This document shows positions 28,714-38,129 of a stretch of DNA of 64,000 nt, one piece after another. The notes beneath the pieces were generated by a model. The model had not been told where the DNA came from. It saw only the letters and a list, made by a program, of their open reading frames with translations, and did no database searches. Origin of the DNA: Acidobacteria bacterium UBA2990. Lineage in GTDB: Bacteria; Acidobacteriota; Vicinamibacteria; Vicinamibacterales; UBA8438. The stretch lies in the NCBI GenBank assembly GCA_002347025.1, contig DEAE01000032.1:112504-176503 (forward strand). Direction: 5' to 3'. Both the position numbers and the translations under genes were made by a program. Positions within the stretch are counted from its first letter, which is position 1, and each line of letters opens with the position of its first letter.

Positions 28714-30156
28714 ATGGTTGGTGAGTCTGGAAACGTTTCATCTGGTGCTTCAGTCAGGTTCTCCCGGCTGTTGGTTTTAATCGCAATTTATGGCTTCGTC
28801 GCACATGTTGTGCCATCACCAGATGGGGTGTCAGGTGAGGACTGGCGACGAGTCGGAGTTTTCTTTGCCACTATTGGTGGCTTGATGCTACAACCAATGC
28901 CAGGGTCCCAGGTCGTATTGGTGGGTATCGTGGGGATGCTCGTAGCTGGCGGCCTCCCAATCGATAGGGCACTGAGCGGCTATTCGGCATCGTCGGTTTG
29001 GATGGTGCTGATCGCGATGCTCATGTCGCGAGCCCTCCGCGATTCTGGGCTTGCCCGTCGTGTCGCCCTCTGGTTCATTCGCGCGATTGGCCGGACCTCG
29101 TTAGGCCTTGGCTACGCCTTGCATCTTACAGATCTCACATTAGCGACGGGGGTGCCCTCGATCACTGCCCGCTCCGCTAGCATTGTGTTCCCAATTGCTC
29201 GCAGTGTCAGTGGTCTTTATAAATCCCACCCTGGAGCTTCTTCAGCGCTTCTGGGAACTTTCTTGATGACCTGCATGTATCAGGGGAGTGTCATCTCGTC
29301 GGCGATGTTTTTCTACAGCAGTGCGGCCAATCTCCTGCTTGGGGACTTGGCTGCCGAATATGCTGGGGTGACCATCACTTGGACCAGTTGGTTTGTGGCT
29401 GGAATAGTGCCAGGGATTGTTGCCAGTGTCGCAGTGCCCTACCTCGTGTATCGCTTGACGTCGCCCGAACTTAAACAAACGCCAGCGGCCGCCGAATTTG
29501 CAGCCGAGCGCTTGGCTGAGCTTGGACCGATCAGGGGGCGGGAAGCGATTGTCGGTGGTGTATTCATCGGACTCATTGTGTTTTGGGTTGCATCTTCCTA
29601 CGTGCCCTGGCTGTCTCCAACCCTTGTAGCGTTTCTAGGTATTACGGCGCTCTTTTTGACCCAAGCCTTGACCTGGAACAATGCGCTCGATGAACGATCA
29701 GCTTGGGATGTGTTTATCTGGTATGGCGGATTGTTGATGATGGGAGGTGTGCTAAACGAGACCGGGGTTACAGCACTCTTCGCGGAGTGGATTGGTTCTT
29801 GGTTTCTTGGTGCTTCTTGGGTGGTGGTGTTTCTATGGGCCCTGTTGATATATTTCTACGCCCATTATTTCTTTGCTAGTACCACCGTACATGCTTTGGC
29901 GCTTTACCCACCGTTTCTGGCGCTGCTGGTTAATTTGGGTGCACCAGCACCACTGGTTGTTTATAGCTTTGTCTTTATCAACAATTTAGCGGCGGGGCTG
30001 ACACATTACGGGACTACGACTTCACCTGTGATTTTCATCGAAGGTTACGTGTCTTTAAAGGAATGGTGGCGGGTCGGTTTCTATGCCTCGGCACTGAACT
30101 TGGTGATTTGGTTGCCTGTAGGTATGTTGTGGTGGAAGGTGCTCGGGTTGTGGTGA
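28714..30156 (+). CDS. DASS-family (SLC13-type) sodium/dicarboxylate transporter
   Basis: The 480-residue protein has about twelve hydrophobic segments. It carries the DASS features: a first half with LIAMLMSRALRDSGLARRVA and TGVPSITARSASIVFPI, and a second with FIWYGGLLMMGGVLNETG and NNLAAGLTHYGTTTSPVIF, which matches the SNT-like sodium/substrate loops in 2-oxoglutarate/malate translocators. It probably imports a di- or tricarboxylate with sodium. It follows the thiolase gene closely and is followed by a lipoprotein amidohydrolase, all on the plus strand. Confidence 0.9.
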   Translation: MVGESGNVSSGASVRFSRLLVLIAIYGFVAHVVPSPDGVSGEDWRRVGVFFATIGGLMLQPMPGSQVVLVGIVGMLVAGGLPIDRALSGYSASSVWMVLIAMLMSRALRDSGLARRVALWFIRAIGRTSLGLGYALHLTDLTLATGVPSITARSASIVFPIARSVSGLYKSHPGASSALLGTFLMTCMYQGSVISSAMFFYSSAANLLLGDLAAEYAGVTITWTSWFVAGIVPGIVASVAVPYLVYRLTSPELKQTPAAAEFAAERLAELGPIRGREAIVGGVFIGLIVFWVASSYVPWLSPTLVAFLGITALFLTQALTWNNALDERSAWDVFIWYGGLLMMGGVLNETGVTALFAEWIGSWFLGASWVVVFLWALLIYFYAHYFFASTTVHALALYPPFLALLVNLGAPAPLVVYSFVFINNLAAGLTHYGTTTSPVIFIEGYVSLKEWWRVGFYASALNLVIWLPVGMLWWKVLGLW

Positions 30157-30232
30157 ATTGTGGCGGAGATGCCGTGGCGGCTAGGGTGTGGTGTACCACT
30201 GGTGCGCCACGCCGTGCCAGATAGGTGAGTAG

Positions 30233-31735
30233 GTGAACAGGGTGAGATGGCGAAAGGCTGTTGGATGGACCACTGCGGGGGTTTTGTTCTTGGCGCTGAC
30301 AGGTTGTGGCACTTCGCCTGTCGTGGATTCAGTGGATCTGTTGATCACTGGTGGCCGAGTCATGGATCCAGAGACTGGCCTTGACGCAGTCAGGAATGTG
30401 GCAGTGCGGGAAGGAATCATTGTTTCTATTGACGAACGACTACCTGAGTCCTTGGAGACGCTTGATGCTTCAGGCTTGGTAGTGGCACCTGGATTCATCG
30501 ATTTGCATGCCCACGGTCAGGATGCCGAGAGCCGTCGGTATAAGGCGCGTGACGGCGTCACCAGTTCGATGGAGTTGGAGATTGGTGTTCATCCGATCGA
30601 TGCTTGGTATGCCGCACAGGATGGGCAGTCTTTAATTCATTATGGTGCTTCCGTGAGCCATCAGGGGGCCCGGCGGGAAGCCTTTGGCACGATTGTTGCG
30701 CAGAGTGCCGGTGGACCTACGTTTACCCTTGGCCGTGGTGGTAGCTCAGATGCTTACCTCTATGAAGAAGCGTCTGAGGAAGAACTTCGCCATCTTACAT
30801 TGTTGCTGGAGTCTGGGCTTGATCAAGGCGGGCTAGGAATCGGCTTTGGTATCAGCTACACGCCAGGAGCGAGTCACGAGGAGCTCTGGCACCTGTTTGC
30901 TGCTGCTGCTGATCGCCAGGCGCCAGTGTTCATTCACCTCCGTTCGGCTGCCGCATTTACCTCAGGCGGTTCCATCGCTCCGTTTCAGGAGGTGCTCGCA
31001 AATGCTGTTTCAACCGGTGTTTCGCTTCATATCGTGCACATGAACAGTAGTGCAGGCGAGTCTGCGCCTTCGATTCTTGAATTGATTCGTGGAGCCCGGG
31101 CCAACGGTGTTGATGTAACCACAGAGGCGTATCCCTATACTGCCAGTGCGAGTCGTATCGAGTCGGCGCTGTTTGACGGGTGGGTCGGCCGTTCAGAGGC
31201 TGACTATGAACGTCTTCAATGGGTAGCGACCGGAGAGAGGTTGGTCGAATCCACCTTTGCGCGTTATCGGGAGCAGGGTGGATGGGTGATTACTCATGGC
31301 CGGTCTGAAGCGACCAATGAGTGGATCGTGAGCCAGCCAGATGTCATAGTGGCAAGTGATGGCATCCCGTTTAGTGAGGGCCGGTCTCATCCGCGTGGGG
31401 CAGGGACTTTCGCTCGTGTTCTTGGTTTCTACGTGAGGGAGCGCGGCGTCCTGTCATTGATGGATGGGCTGCGTAAGATGACACTACTTCCGGCCAAACG
31501 GCTTGAAGCAGTGGCTCCACAAATGACTTCCAAGGGACGGGTGCAGATTGGAGCCGACGCCGATCTGACGTTGTTTAACCCAGATCAAGTCATTGACCTG
31601 GCTACCTATGATGCTCCGGACCGTTACTCTGAGGGAATCCAGCATGTTCTCGTGTCCGGTACGTTTGTGGTGCGCGATGGGGAATTAGTTGAAAACGTTG
31701 CCCCCGGGCGGGCGATCATAGCTCTGTCACCGTAG
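30233..31735 (+). CDS. Lipoprotein amidohydrolase, D-aminoacylase/D-glutamate deacylase-like
   Basis: The 500-residue protein begins at a GTG with a lipoprotein signal ending in the lipobox LTGC (Cys25). The amidohydrolase body has DLLITGGRVMDPETGLDAV, the metal motif GFIDLHAHGQD, and a late metal-binding Asp in IVASDGIPFSEGRSHPRGAG. The order of motifs matches N-acyl-D-amino-acid deacylases and D-glutamate deacylase. It would hydrolyse N-acyl or amide bonds outside the inner membrane. It is the third gene of the thiolase-transporter run, with a 76-base gap. Confidence 0.87.
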   Translation: MNRVRWRKAVGWTTAGVLFLALTGCGTSPVVDSVDLLITGGRVMDPETGLDAVRNVAVREGIIVSIDERLPESLETLDASGLVVAPGFIDLHAHGQDAESRRYKARDGVTSSMELEIGVHPIDAWYAAQDGQSLIHYGASVSHQGARREAFGTIVAQSAGGPTFTLGRGGSSDAYLYEEASEEELRHLTLLLESGLDQGGLGIGFGISYTPGASHEELWHLFAAAADRQAPVFIHLRSAAAFTSGGSIAPFQEVLANAVSTGVSLHIVHMNSSAGESAPSILELIRGARANGVDVTTEAYPYTASASRIESALFDGWVGRSEADYERLQWVATGERLVESTFARYREQGGWVITHGRSEATNEWIVSQPDVIVASDGIPFSEGRSHPRGAGTFARVLGFYVRERGVLSLMDGLRKMTLLPAKRLEAVAPQMTSKGRVQIGADADLTLFNPDQVIDLATYDAPDRYSEGIQHVLVSGTFVVRDGELVENVAPGRAIIALSP

Positions 31736-31895
31736 TTTTGATTGGATCCCCGGTGGGATGGCATCGATATTGGTCTGTGGCCTGCACCGGTTGACTGGAG
31801 CATGTGCTCATTTGGCTGGGTTTTGAGTATGTGAACAGCGTTGGTGAAGCCACACAAAACACTCGTTTCATTGTGTCTTAATGAGGGAGCGGGAA

Positions 31896-31925
31896 AACCT
31901 AGACGGGCGTCTGCCCGTCTGGGTT
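31896..31925. terminator. Strong hairpin between convergent genes
   Basis: AACCTAGACGGGC (31896-31908) pairs with GCCCGTCTGGGTT (31913-31925) around the loop GTCT, giving 13 pairs with one G-T. It lies between the amidohydrolase stop (31735, plus) and the stop at 31968 (minus). On the minus strand it is followed by TTTT, so it could serve both genes. Confidence 0.65.
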
Positions 31926-31967
31926 AATCCCCAACCTGGGATTTAGATTTACGTCGAGTAACGCCAT

Positions 31968-34148
31968 CTAGTGTGCCAGTGAGTCTGGCCGGATCTGAAA
32001 CTTGACCAGAGTGCCTCGAGTTCCCTTTCCACCTTCGGTGTGCCAGATTGCGTTGGTTCCGTAATCAGCCCAGACCGCGCGTCCTTTCCAGCCTGTATTC
32101 GGGTCATCGATGCGTCCGTCCATGCCGCGTGAATAAAATCCCATTGGGTAGGGTACGCGAAGGACAACAAATTCTTTCTGGTCCGGTAGGAATGCCAGCA
32201 GAGAATCTGAGGTGCTGCCCGTAGCGATCGGAACGTTTCGACCTAGCCCTAGGGTGTCATGCTGATCAACCCAATTGTAGTAATGGAAGTCGGCACTTCC
32301 ATGGTCGGTAACGCCCTTCATCTGTGGTCCTGGAGTGGCATGAAGGGTCCATCCTTGGGGGCAATGCTGACCGGTCGCTGTCGGCCCGTTTAGCACTGTG
32401 CACTGGCTGCGGTCGAAGCTTGCTAGGTGCCCGCTGCCTGAGAGCGCCGTCCAGATAATGCCGTTGGTCGTGATGTCAATGCCTCGGGGAGAGTAACCCT
32501 GAATGTGAGCCTCTGGGTTATTGAACGGGGGCTGGTAGTACTCGGCGATACAGGTTTCTGGCGGGTTCTCTCCGATCGAGAGCCGCACGATTTGTCCAGG
32601 GACCCCACCGGAGGCAGCCCAGACTACGTTATCGGCCGTTGGGTCCGGTACAATCCCGTACCAGCCGGCTCCAAGTTCTTTATCTTTCGTCGGATCGAGC
32701 GCATCGCCGCGGCCTATCCATTCTGTGATTTGGCCGTCACCGTTAGTATCCACGATGATTGGGCACCAGCCTTGGGCCGCCTGTGGGTCCCCGGTGTCTT
32801 GGTAGACCTCAACATCGAGCCAGCCGATCACTGGACCAACGGAGCTGAGATAGAGTCTCTCGCTGTCTTCAAACCCAAACTGGAGATGGTGGGTGTTGAA
32901 GCAGGTGTCGATCAATTCAACCTCTTCGGTACTGGGGTCGTAATAAGCGATATGCCGTGCGGCTCGGGTTAATGGGTAATGCTGGGCAAAACGGTTTGTT
33001 GAGCCCGCTTGACACCATGCCGGGTTTCCTGGGCCACGAATTTGGTGGGTCATCCAGATTCGCCCTTGTCCATCCATCATCGGGTTATGCGGGTTGCCGG
33101 GGTTATCCCAAATAAGTTCGTCACCCCAGTAGAGCGAGGGCTCTGGCATTTCCTGCGCGATGTAGGACCTGAAGTCTCCCGTTCCAGGAATATCACGGAC
33201 TGGGATATGGACGTCTTTGGCTTCGTTGGTAACCGGGTCGACCCAGACTAGGCTGTCGCTAGCAAACTCCACTCCATAGATAGGTCCACCAGCATTCACG
33301 TGAGGATTCCGTTTGTCGGTGGCTATTTCGTCGTGAATGTAGCTGGTCTCGCCACCCCATTCCCATTGAGTCAGCACGACGTTACGCTCAAGGCCTTTGG
33401 GGCGGGGTGGGGCGGAGGGCACCTCGCCAGCCATGATCCGATCGGTCCAATTGGCATACATGGCGACTGCTCGATCTTCACCGAGCCGGCGAAGCCCGCC
33501 ACTCATCATCGCTCCTCGCTGGCCGACTCGGACTCGATGTGACCAGGCGGCTTCGGTTGAGTCGAACTCGGATGGGTTGAGTAGTTCTCGGGTTGCTTGG
33601 TTTCCGAGTTGGTGGCAGAGCTGGCAACCCTGTTTCAACCCATCGATCCATGCGGCTTGGTTTCGCATGGTTGGCGAGATTCCATTGCCGTTTTCCCCGG
33701 TGCCAGGAAATTCGGTAGCTGGGGGCACTTCGACCAGCGAATACCAGTAGTTGGCCGGGTAGATCTGAGCGGCCTCCTCTGGGGTCGTGGCCTCTATTGC
33801 TCGCAGGTCGAGCGACGCCCCGGGTGAGGCTGTGACTTGAGTGGAGTCCTTTAGGCCATATCCGCGTACCCAGACTTGGTAGGGGGCGTCTGGAAGGTCA
33901 GGCAACACATATTGCCCTTTATCGTTGGTCACGACGATCTTCCGAAAGCCAGTGTCGAACTTGTCTGTCTCGGCGATAACCCAGACGCCAGCTTCAGGGC
34001 CATTTTCGCTATAAACGACTCCGCCGATATCGTCGTCGTCGATGTTGAGCGAGACTTGGGCTGTTAGCTTAGGGTTAGTGTAGGTCAGTGTGGTTGCTAT
34101 TACGACGGTTCCGGCTATGACGCCAAATGCTTGCAGACACCTTTGCAT
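31968..34148 (-). CDS. Exported carboxypeptidase-regulatory/heme-motif/propeller protein
   Basis: The 726-residue protein has a signal peptide (to about residue 30). An Ig-like carboxypeptidase-regulatory domain follows (IGGVVYSENGPEAGVWVIAE, YVLPDLPDAPYQVWVRGYG). Then comes a heme-c motif Cys175-Gln-Leu-Cys178-His179, and from residue 280 on a beta-propeller with repeats such as DGQGRIWMTHQIRG, GYSPRGIDITTNGIIWTALSG and HLASFDRSQ. The propeller resembles virginiamycin B lyase or NHL-type folds. One covalent heme suggests an electron-transfer or dehydrogenase role in the periplasm, but I know no defined reaction for this layout. Confidence 0.78.
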   Translation of the reverse strand: MQRCLQAFGVIAGTVVIATTLTYTNPKLTAQVSLNIDDDDIGGVVYSENGPEAGVWVIAETDKFDTGFRKIVVTNDKGQYVLPDLPDAPYQVWVRGYGLKDSTQVTASPGASLDLRAIEATTPEEAAQIYPANYWYSLVEVPPATEFPGTGENGNGISPTMRNQAAWIDGLKQGCQLCHQLGNQATRELLNPSEFDSTEAAWSHRVRVGQRGAMMSGGLRRLGEDRAVAMYANWTDRIMAGEVPSAPPRPKGLERNVVLTQWEWGGETSYIHDEIATDKRNPHVNAGGPIYGVEFASDSLVWVDPVTNEAKDVHIPVRDIPGTGDFRSYIAQEMPEPSLYWGDELIWDNPGNPHNPMMDGQGRIWMTHQIRGPGNPAWCQAGSTNRFAQHYPLTRAARHIAYYDPSTEEVELIDTCFNTHHLQFGFEDSERLYLSSVGPVIGWLDVEVYQDTGDPQAAQGWCPIIVDTNGDGQITEWIGRGDALDPTKDKELGAGWYGIVPDPTADNVVWAASGGVPGQIVRLSIGENPPETCIAEYYQPPFNNPEAHIQGYSPRGIDITTNGIIWTALSGSGHLASFDRSQCTVLNGPTATGQHCPQGWTLHATPGPQMKGVTDHGSADFHYYNWVDQHDTLGLGRNVPIATGSTSDSLLAFLPDQKEFVVLRVPYPMGFYSRGMDGRIDDPNTGWKGRAVWADYGTNAIWHTEGGKGTRGTLVKFQIRPDSLAH

Positions 34149-34240
34149 GATTACCTCTGTGGTTGCACAGTTGCTCAGTCAACCGGATGCTATTCGTAAC
34201 CCGTGGGATGATTGTCACTGAGGTTGTAGCATGTTCGTGG

Positions 34241-35665
34241 TCAAGACGCCAGACTAGGACGCCGTTTCCAGAAATTGGTGACCTGTTCGAACGCGTGCGC
34301 GAGCTGCATCACCCCTAAGTCGTCGTAGGGACGGCCCACGATCTGTAAGCCGACAGGCAGGCCATCACTGGTAAATCCGGCCGGCACCGAAATCGCAGGA
34401 AGTCCGGTTACGCTGATCTGATAGCAGGATTTCATCCAGTCCAGGTATGTTGGCAAGGTTTCTCCGTTGATCTGGGTCACATAGGGCTGCGACACATCAA
34501 AAGGTACTACTTGGGCCACTGGTAACAGCAGAAATTCGTACTGAGTCTGAAATTGACGTACCCGGTGGTAGAGGGCTGCTCGTTTCTGTTCGGCTCTGGC
34601 GATCTGCTGGCCGCTAAGCGACCGCCCAGCTTCAATGTTCCAGACGACGGTGTCCTTTAATAGGTCGCGGTGACGATCTAGGATGGTTCCGAAGGCAAGG
34701 TCGAAGTACCAAGCTCGCCAGGTTGTGAAGATATCGTCGGCATCAGCCAAGTCCGGGCTGGTGTCCTCGACGATGCACCCGAGTGACTCGAAGGTCGTCC
34801 GCTGGAGATTAAGGACGGCGTTCACAGCGGTTTCCACAGGCAATCCGCCAAGGTTAGTGGTCCAGGCGATGCGCACACCGGTGAAGTCTCGCTCGAGTGC
34901 GGCACTGACTGGCTGGGAAGGGAGCCCGACAGACAGTGGTGCTCGTGGGTCTGGCCCTGCTATGGCATCGAACAGTAGCGCGAGGTCTGCGACTGTGCGG
35001 GCCATGGGGCCGTGTACATTAAAAGGGAACCAGGGTGCTGGGCTCGGCCAACGAGGGACCCGGCCCGGTGAGGGACGAAATCCGACAACGTTACAAAAAC
35101 TGGCCGGGTTCCGTAGTGAGCCGCCGAGGTCACTGCCGTCGGCCAGGGGCACCATGCCTGTGGCGAGGGCTGCGGCTGCTCCACCACTACTTCCACCGGA
35201 GGTCCGATCTAGGGCGTAGGGGTTGCAGGTTGAGCCAAAGATTTCGTTAAAGGTCTGGGACCCAGCTCCAAACTCAGGTGTGTTGGTTTTACCAACGGTG
35301 ATGGCACCGGCTTGCTGTTGTCGTACCACGATTAGCGTCGTCTCATCTGGAATATTGTCTCGAAAGGCCAGAGAGCCGAAGGTGGTGCGAATGCCAGTCG
35401 TGAGGAACAAGTCCTTGTGTGCGACTGGAAGACCGTGCAGAGCACCGATAGCATCGTTTCTGGCAAGAGCCGTGTCGGCAGTATCAGCAGCCGCAAGTGC
35501 TTTGTCCGGATGGAGCGTGACGATAGCGTTGACTAAGGGGTTGACCTGTTCGATCCGTTCGAGATGTGCGCTCACAACTTCGCGCACAGACACTTTGCGC
35601 TGCTTGATCAAATTCACGAGCTGCAGGGCTGTGTGCCCACAGAGATCACTTGCTTGGTCTGACAT
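34241..35665 (-). CDS. Amidase (amidase-signature family)
   Basis: From the ATG at 35665 the protein has 474 residues. It carries the Ser-cisSer-Lys triad: Lys in GLPVAHKDLF, and the amidase signature around TSGGSSGGAAAALATGMVP with GSDLGGSLRNPASFCNVVG. Members hydrolyse carboxylic acid amides to acids and ammonia; GatA is excluded by the lack of GatB/C neighbours and by differences around the C-terminus. A longer frame starts at a GTG at 35716, but the ATG has GGAAG upstream. The PQQ-propeller gene ends 66 bases before it on the same strand. Confidence 0.93.
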   Translation of the reverse strand: MSDQASDLCGHTALQLVNLIKQRKVSVREVVSAHLERIEQVNPLVNAIVTLHPDKALAAADTADTALARNDAIGALHGLPVAHKDLFLTTGIRTTFGSLAFRDNIPDETTLIVVRQQQAGAITVGKTNTPEFGAGSQTFNEIFGSTCNPYALDRTSGGSSGGAAAALATGMVPLADGSDLGGSLRNPASFCNVVGFRPSPGRVPRWPSPAPWFPFNVHGPMARTVADLALLFDAIAGPDPRAPLSVGLPSQPVSAALERDFTGVRIAWTTNLGGLPVETAVNAVLNLQRTTFESLGCIVEDTSPDLADADDIFTTWRAWYFDLAFGTILDRHRDLLKDTVVWNIEAGRSLSGQQIARAEQKRAALYHRVRQFQTQYEFLLLPVAQVVPFDVSQPYVTQINGETLPTYLDWMKSCYQISVTGLPAISVPAGFTSDGLPVGLQIVGRPYDDLGVMQLAHAFEQVTNFWKRRPSLAS

Positions 35666-35731
35666 GGCTACAACGCTTCCTTGAGTGCCTGGCAGCAGAA
35701 GGTTGGGTGTTCTCACTGCTACAACTATCGG

Positions 35732-37033
35732 TTAGGAAGCTCCGATTGCAATGAGTTCTCGTGCTGTCCTGACATACCACACACCATCCACCAGCGCTGG
35801 CGAAGCTAGAGTACGGGCTCCGATGTCGTTGGTGTGCAGGAGTTCGAAAGTCGGTCCGGTGCGCAGGACAAACGTTTGGCCTTCATCGTTGGTCACGAAC
35901 AATTTGCCGTCGACGATGATCGGAGAGGCTGAGATACCTTCACGTCGCGGACGACCGAGGCGTTCTTGCCACACCGTTTCCCCTGTTCTGGCATTTAGAC
36001 ATGTGATGATGCTGGACATGTCGTTGACCTGATAGAGATAGTCGCCGTAGATTATAGGTGAGGGCACAAAAGGGGATCCGCGTGTGGTTTTCCATTCCAA
36101 ATGGGTGTCGGTGACATCGCCTCGGCCGCCCGGTCTGATGGCAAGGGTTGGGCCAGCTCGCCCTGATGCGCAGAACACCAACCCATGTCCGACGACAGGC
36201 GTCGGGATGACTTCACGGAGCATGCCATCGCACCGCCACAATTCGTTTCCAGTTGACGGGTCATAGGACTGGACTAAACGCTGACTGCTGACGATCAACT
36301 CGTCGTGGTCGCCGACCGTGATGGCGATGGGTGTACCCCAGCCAACACTTGCCCCTCGTTCGGTGCGCCAGCGTGTCTGCCCGGTTTTGGTGTCAAGGGC
36401 CGTTACGAACGCACCGTCGTTTTGGTCCTGGTAGATGATAATGCTGTCTCGGTAAAGCAACGGCGAGCCCGCTGGACCGTGATAGTTGTCAATGCGGCCG
36501 AGGCCACGATGCCAGAGGAGATTGCCGTTGAAATCGACCGCGATCATCCCGCGACTGCCGAACGAAGCGTACACACGGGTCCCGTCTGTCGCTACCGTCG
36601 CCGAAGCAGGACTGTTCTTGCTATGAACGTACTCGGCCTCTCCCGCTGGAACCTCAACTTCCCACAGAAGCTGTCCGTCTGATCGGTTGAAGCTGAGAAC
36701 CGATACCTGTCGACCTCGGTTGCGTGAGGTGGTCAAAAAAATCTTATTCCCCCAGATGATGGGTGAAGAATGGCCGCGACCAGGTACTGTGGTCTTCCAA
36801 AGGATATTGGTCGTAGCCGACCAGGTATCGGGATAGCCCGTGTCAGTGACGATGCCTTGTCCGGATGGGCCACGCCAGCGTGGCCAATAACGTTCACTCT
36901 CGCCATCTGGGCGGACCATCTGGACGCCGACGTGATCCTGGCCGGAGACTGGCGACCGAATGCCTAGCAGGCACAGTGCTAGGGCAACCCCTGCGACGAA
37001 TTGGTTCTGCCGAATAGGCGTAATATTTAGCAT
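35732..37033 (-). CDS. Exported PQQ-type beta-propeller protein (BamB-like)
   Basis: The 433-residue protein has a signal peptide (residues 8-31) and then WPRWRGPSGQGIVTDTGYPD, the usual N-terminus of this propeller group. Repeated blades contain the tryptophan-docking motif (GNLLWHRGLGRIDNY, TKTGQTRWRTERG, STGNELWRCDG, ARTGETVWQERLG). Proteins of this kind often lack the catalytic Asp and Ca ligands of true PQQ dehydrogenases, so it is better called a PQQ-like propeller. Periplasmic location is inferred. The start at 37033 is the only ATG giving a clean signal peptide. Confidence 0.85.
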   Translation of the reverse strand: MLNITPIRQNQFVAGVALALCLLGIRSPVSGQDHVGVQMVRPDGESERYWPRWRGPSGQGIVTDTGYPDTWSATTNILWKTTVPGRGHSSPIIWGNKIFLTTSRNRGRQVSVLSFNRSDGQLLWEVEVPAGEAEYVHSKNSPASATVATDGTRVYASFGSRGMIAVDFNGNLLWHRGLGRIDNYHGPAGSPLLYRDSIIIYQDQNDGAFVTALDTKTGQTRWRTERGASVGWGTPIAITVGDHDELIVSSQRLVQSYDPSTGNELWRCDGMLREVIPTPVVGHGLVFCASGRAGPTLAIRPGGRGDVTDTHLEWKTTRGSPFVPSPIIYGDYLYQVNDMSSIITCLNARTGETVWQERLGRPRREGISASPIIVDGKLFVTNDEGQTFVLRTGPTFELLHTNDIGARTLASPALVDGVWYVRTARELIAIGAS

Positions 37034-37235
37034 CGTCTTGTCACTCGGGTCAAGGCTGTGTGGGCGGTGTCTCACCCTCTCTAGTTGTGTGTTTCGATCA
37101 TACTGTGAAGCCGTGGCGCCAGACTGTTGCCTTGAGGGGTTCTGTCCATTTCTAGAGACTATTGGTGTGCCAGGGCTGACGCGGCGTTCGGTAACAAATG
37201 GTTTCCGGTGGTCGTTTGGTGACCTTGGACTCCGG

Positions 37236-38129
37236 TTAATGGCTCATAGCGTATAGGAGAACGTTAATTCCCAATCCGTAGCCATCTGGCGAGAATTGTC
37301 TGAAGTATCTTGGGTCCTCTCCCTCGCGTTCCCAGGCATCTGCGACGTCAGTGTTGTGCGACATCAGTACGAGAATCCGACCGCGTTCGTCGGTGATTGC
37401 TCGTAGGTGTGCCTCCTCGCTGTCTCGTCCACGCTCTGAGGTGGTCCCGCCGCTGCGCCACCAGAACTGGATGGCCGTGATCTGCGGGACCTTTTCTACA
37501 AATGAGTGTGTACGAAAGATAGGGTGATCAAGCGGAAGGTCGTGAATAGGGTATTCACTAGGAGGCAAGACTCTGCTGATCTCCGACCTCCAGTGCTGCC
37601 AGGCTGCTGTGCCCCAGAAATCATCAACCCAAAGGAACCCGCCTTTAAGTAGGTAATTCCGTAGCTGGGTTGTTTCGTTGGGGGTCAAGCCAATGGTGCC
37701 CACGTCGGCGGCCATGATGAAAGGACAGTTAAACAATTCACGATCGCTCAATTCGACAACCCAATGGTTGGGCTCGCCTCGTCGGTCGGTGCTAACTTCA
37801 GCAGTGGTCAGATCAGAAAAGCGGAACATTAGGTTGATCCCTGCATAGGGATAATCGGTTGACCAACCCATTCCCAGGGCTTCGTAGCGAACACTGCGAT
37901 ACATAAGCTTGCAAAAGGCGAAATCTCTGTCTGGCATCGAACTCGGTGGGTAACGTGGCGGCATATTACCTTCACCGAAAAATCGTTGTGCGGCTGAGCT
38001 GGTAGCTAGAGTCACGAGCAAGCTGAGAACTAGGAAGACCTGTATGCCTTTCTCGGAGAGAAGGCGAGATGTGAACCTCAAAGGGGCATGGTCGTTGATG
38101 CTCGCGCTTTTAAAGAAAACTGTGCGCAT
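37236..38129 (-). CDS. DUF4159 domain protein, membrane-anchored or exported
   Basis: The 297-residue protein starts MRTVFFKSASI, has one hydrophobic signal-like stretch around residues 25-45, and then the DUF4159 core: FCKLMYRSVRYEALGMGWSTDYP, FMAADVGTIGLT-like and LRNYLLKGGFLWVDDFWG. The fold resembles the class I glutamine amidotransferase-like domains seen in membrane complexes with MoxR/VWA proteins, which are not in this window. Function is unknown. GGAAG precedes the ATG at 38129; the frame extends nine codons further. Confidence 0.8.
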   Translation of the reverse strand: MRTVFFKSASINDHAPLRFTSRLLSEKGIQVFLVLSLLVTLATSSAAQRFFGEGNMPPRYPPSSMPDRDFAFCKLMYRSVRYEALGMGWSTDYPYAGINLMFRFSDLTTAEVSTDRRGEPNHWVVELSDRELFNCPFIMAADVGTIGLTPNETTQLRNYLLKGGFLWVDDFWGTAAWQHWRSEISRVLPPSEYPIHDLPLDHPIFRTHSFVEKVPQITAIQFWWRSGGTTSERGRDSEEAHLRAITDERGRILVLMSHNTDVADAWEREGEDPRYFRQFSPDGYGLGINVLLYAMSH

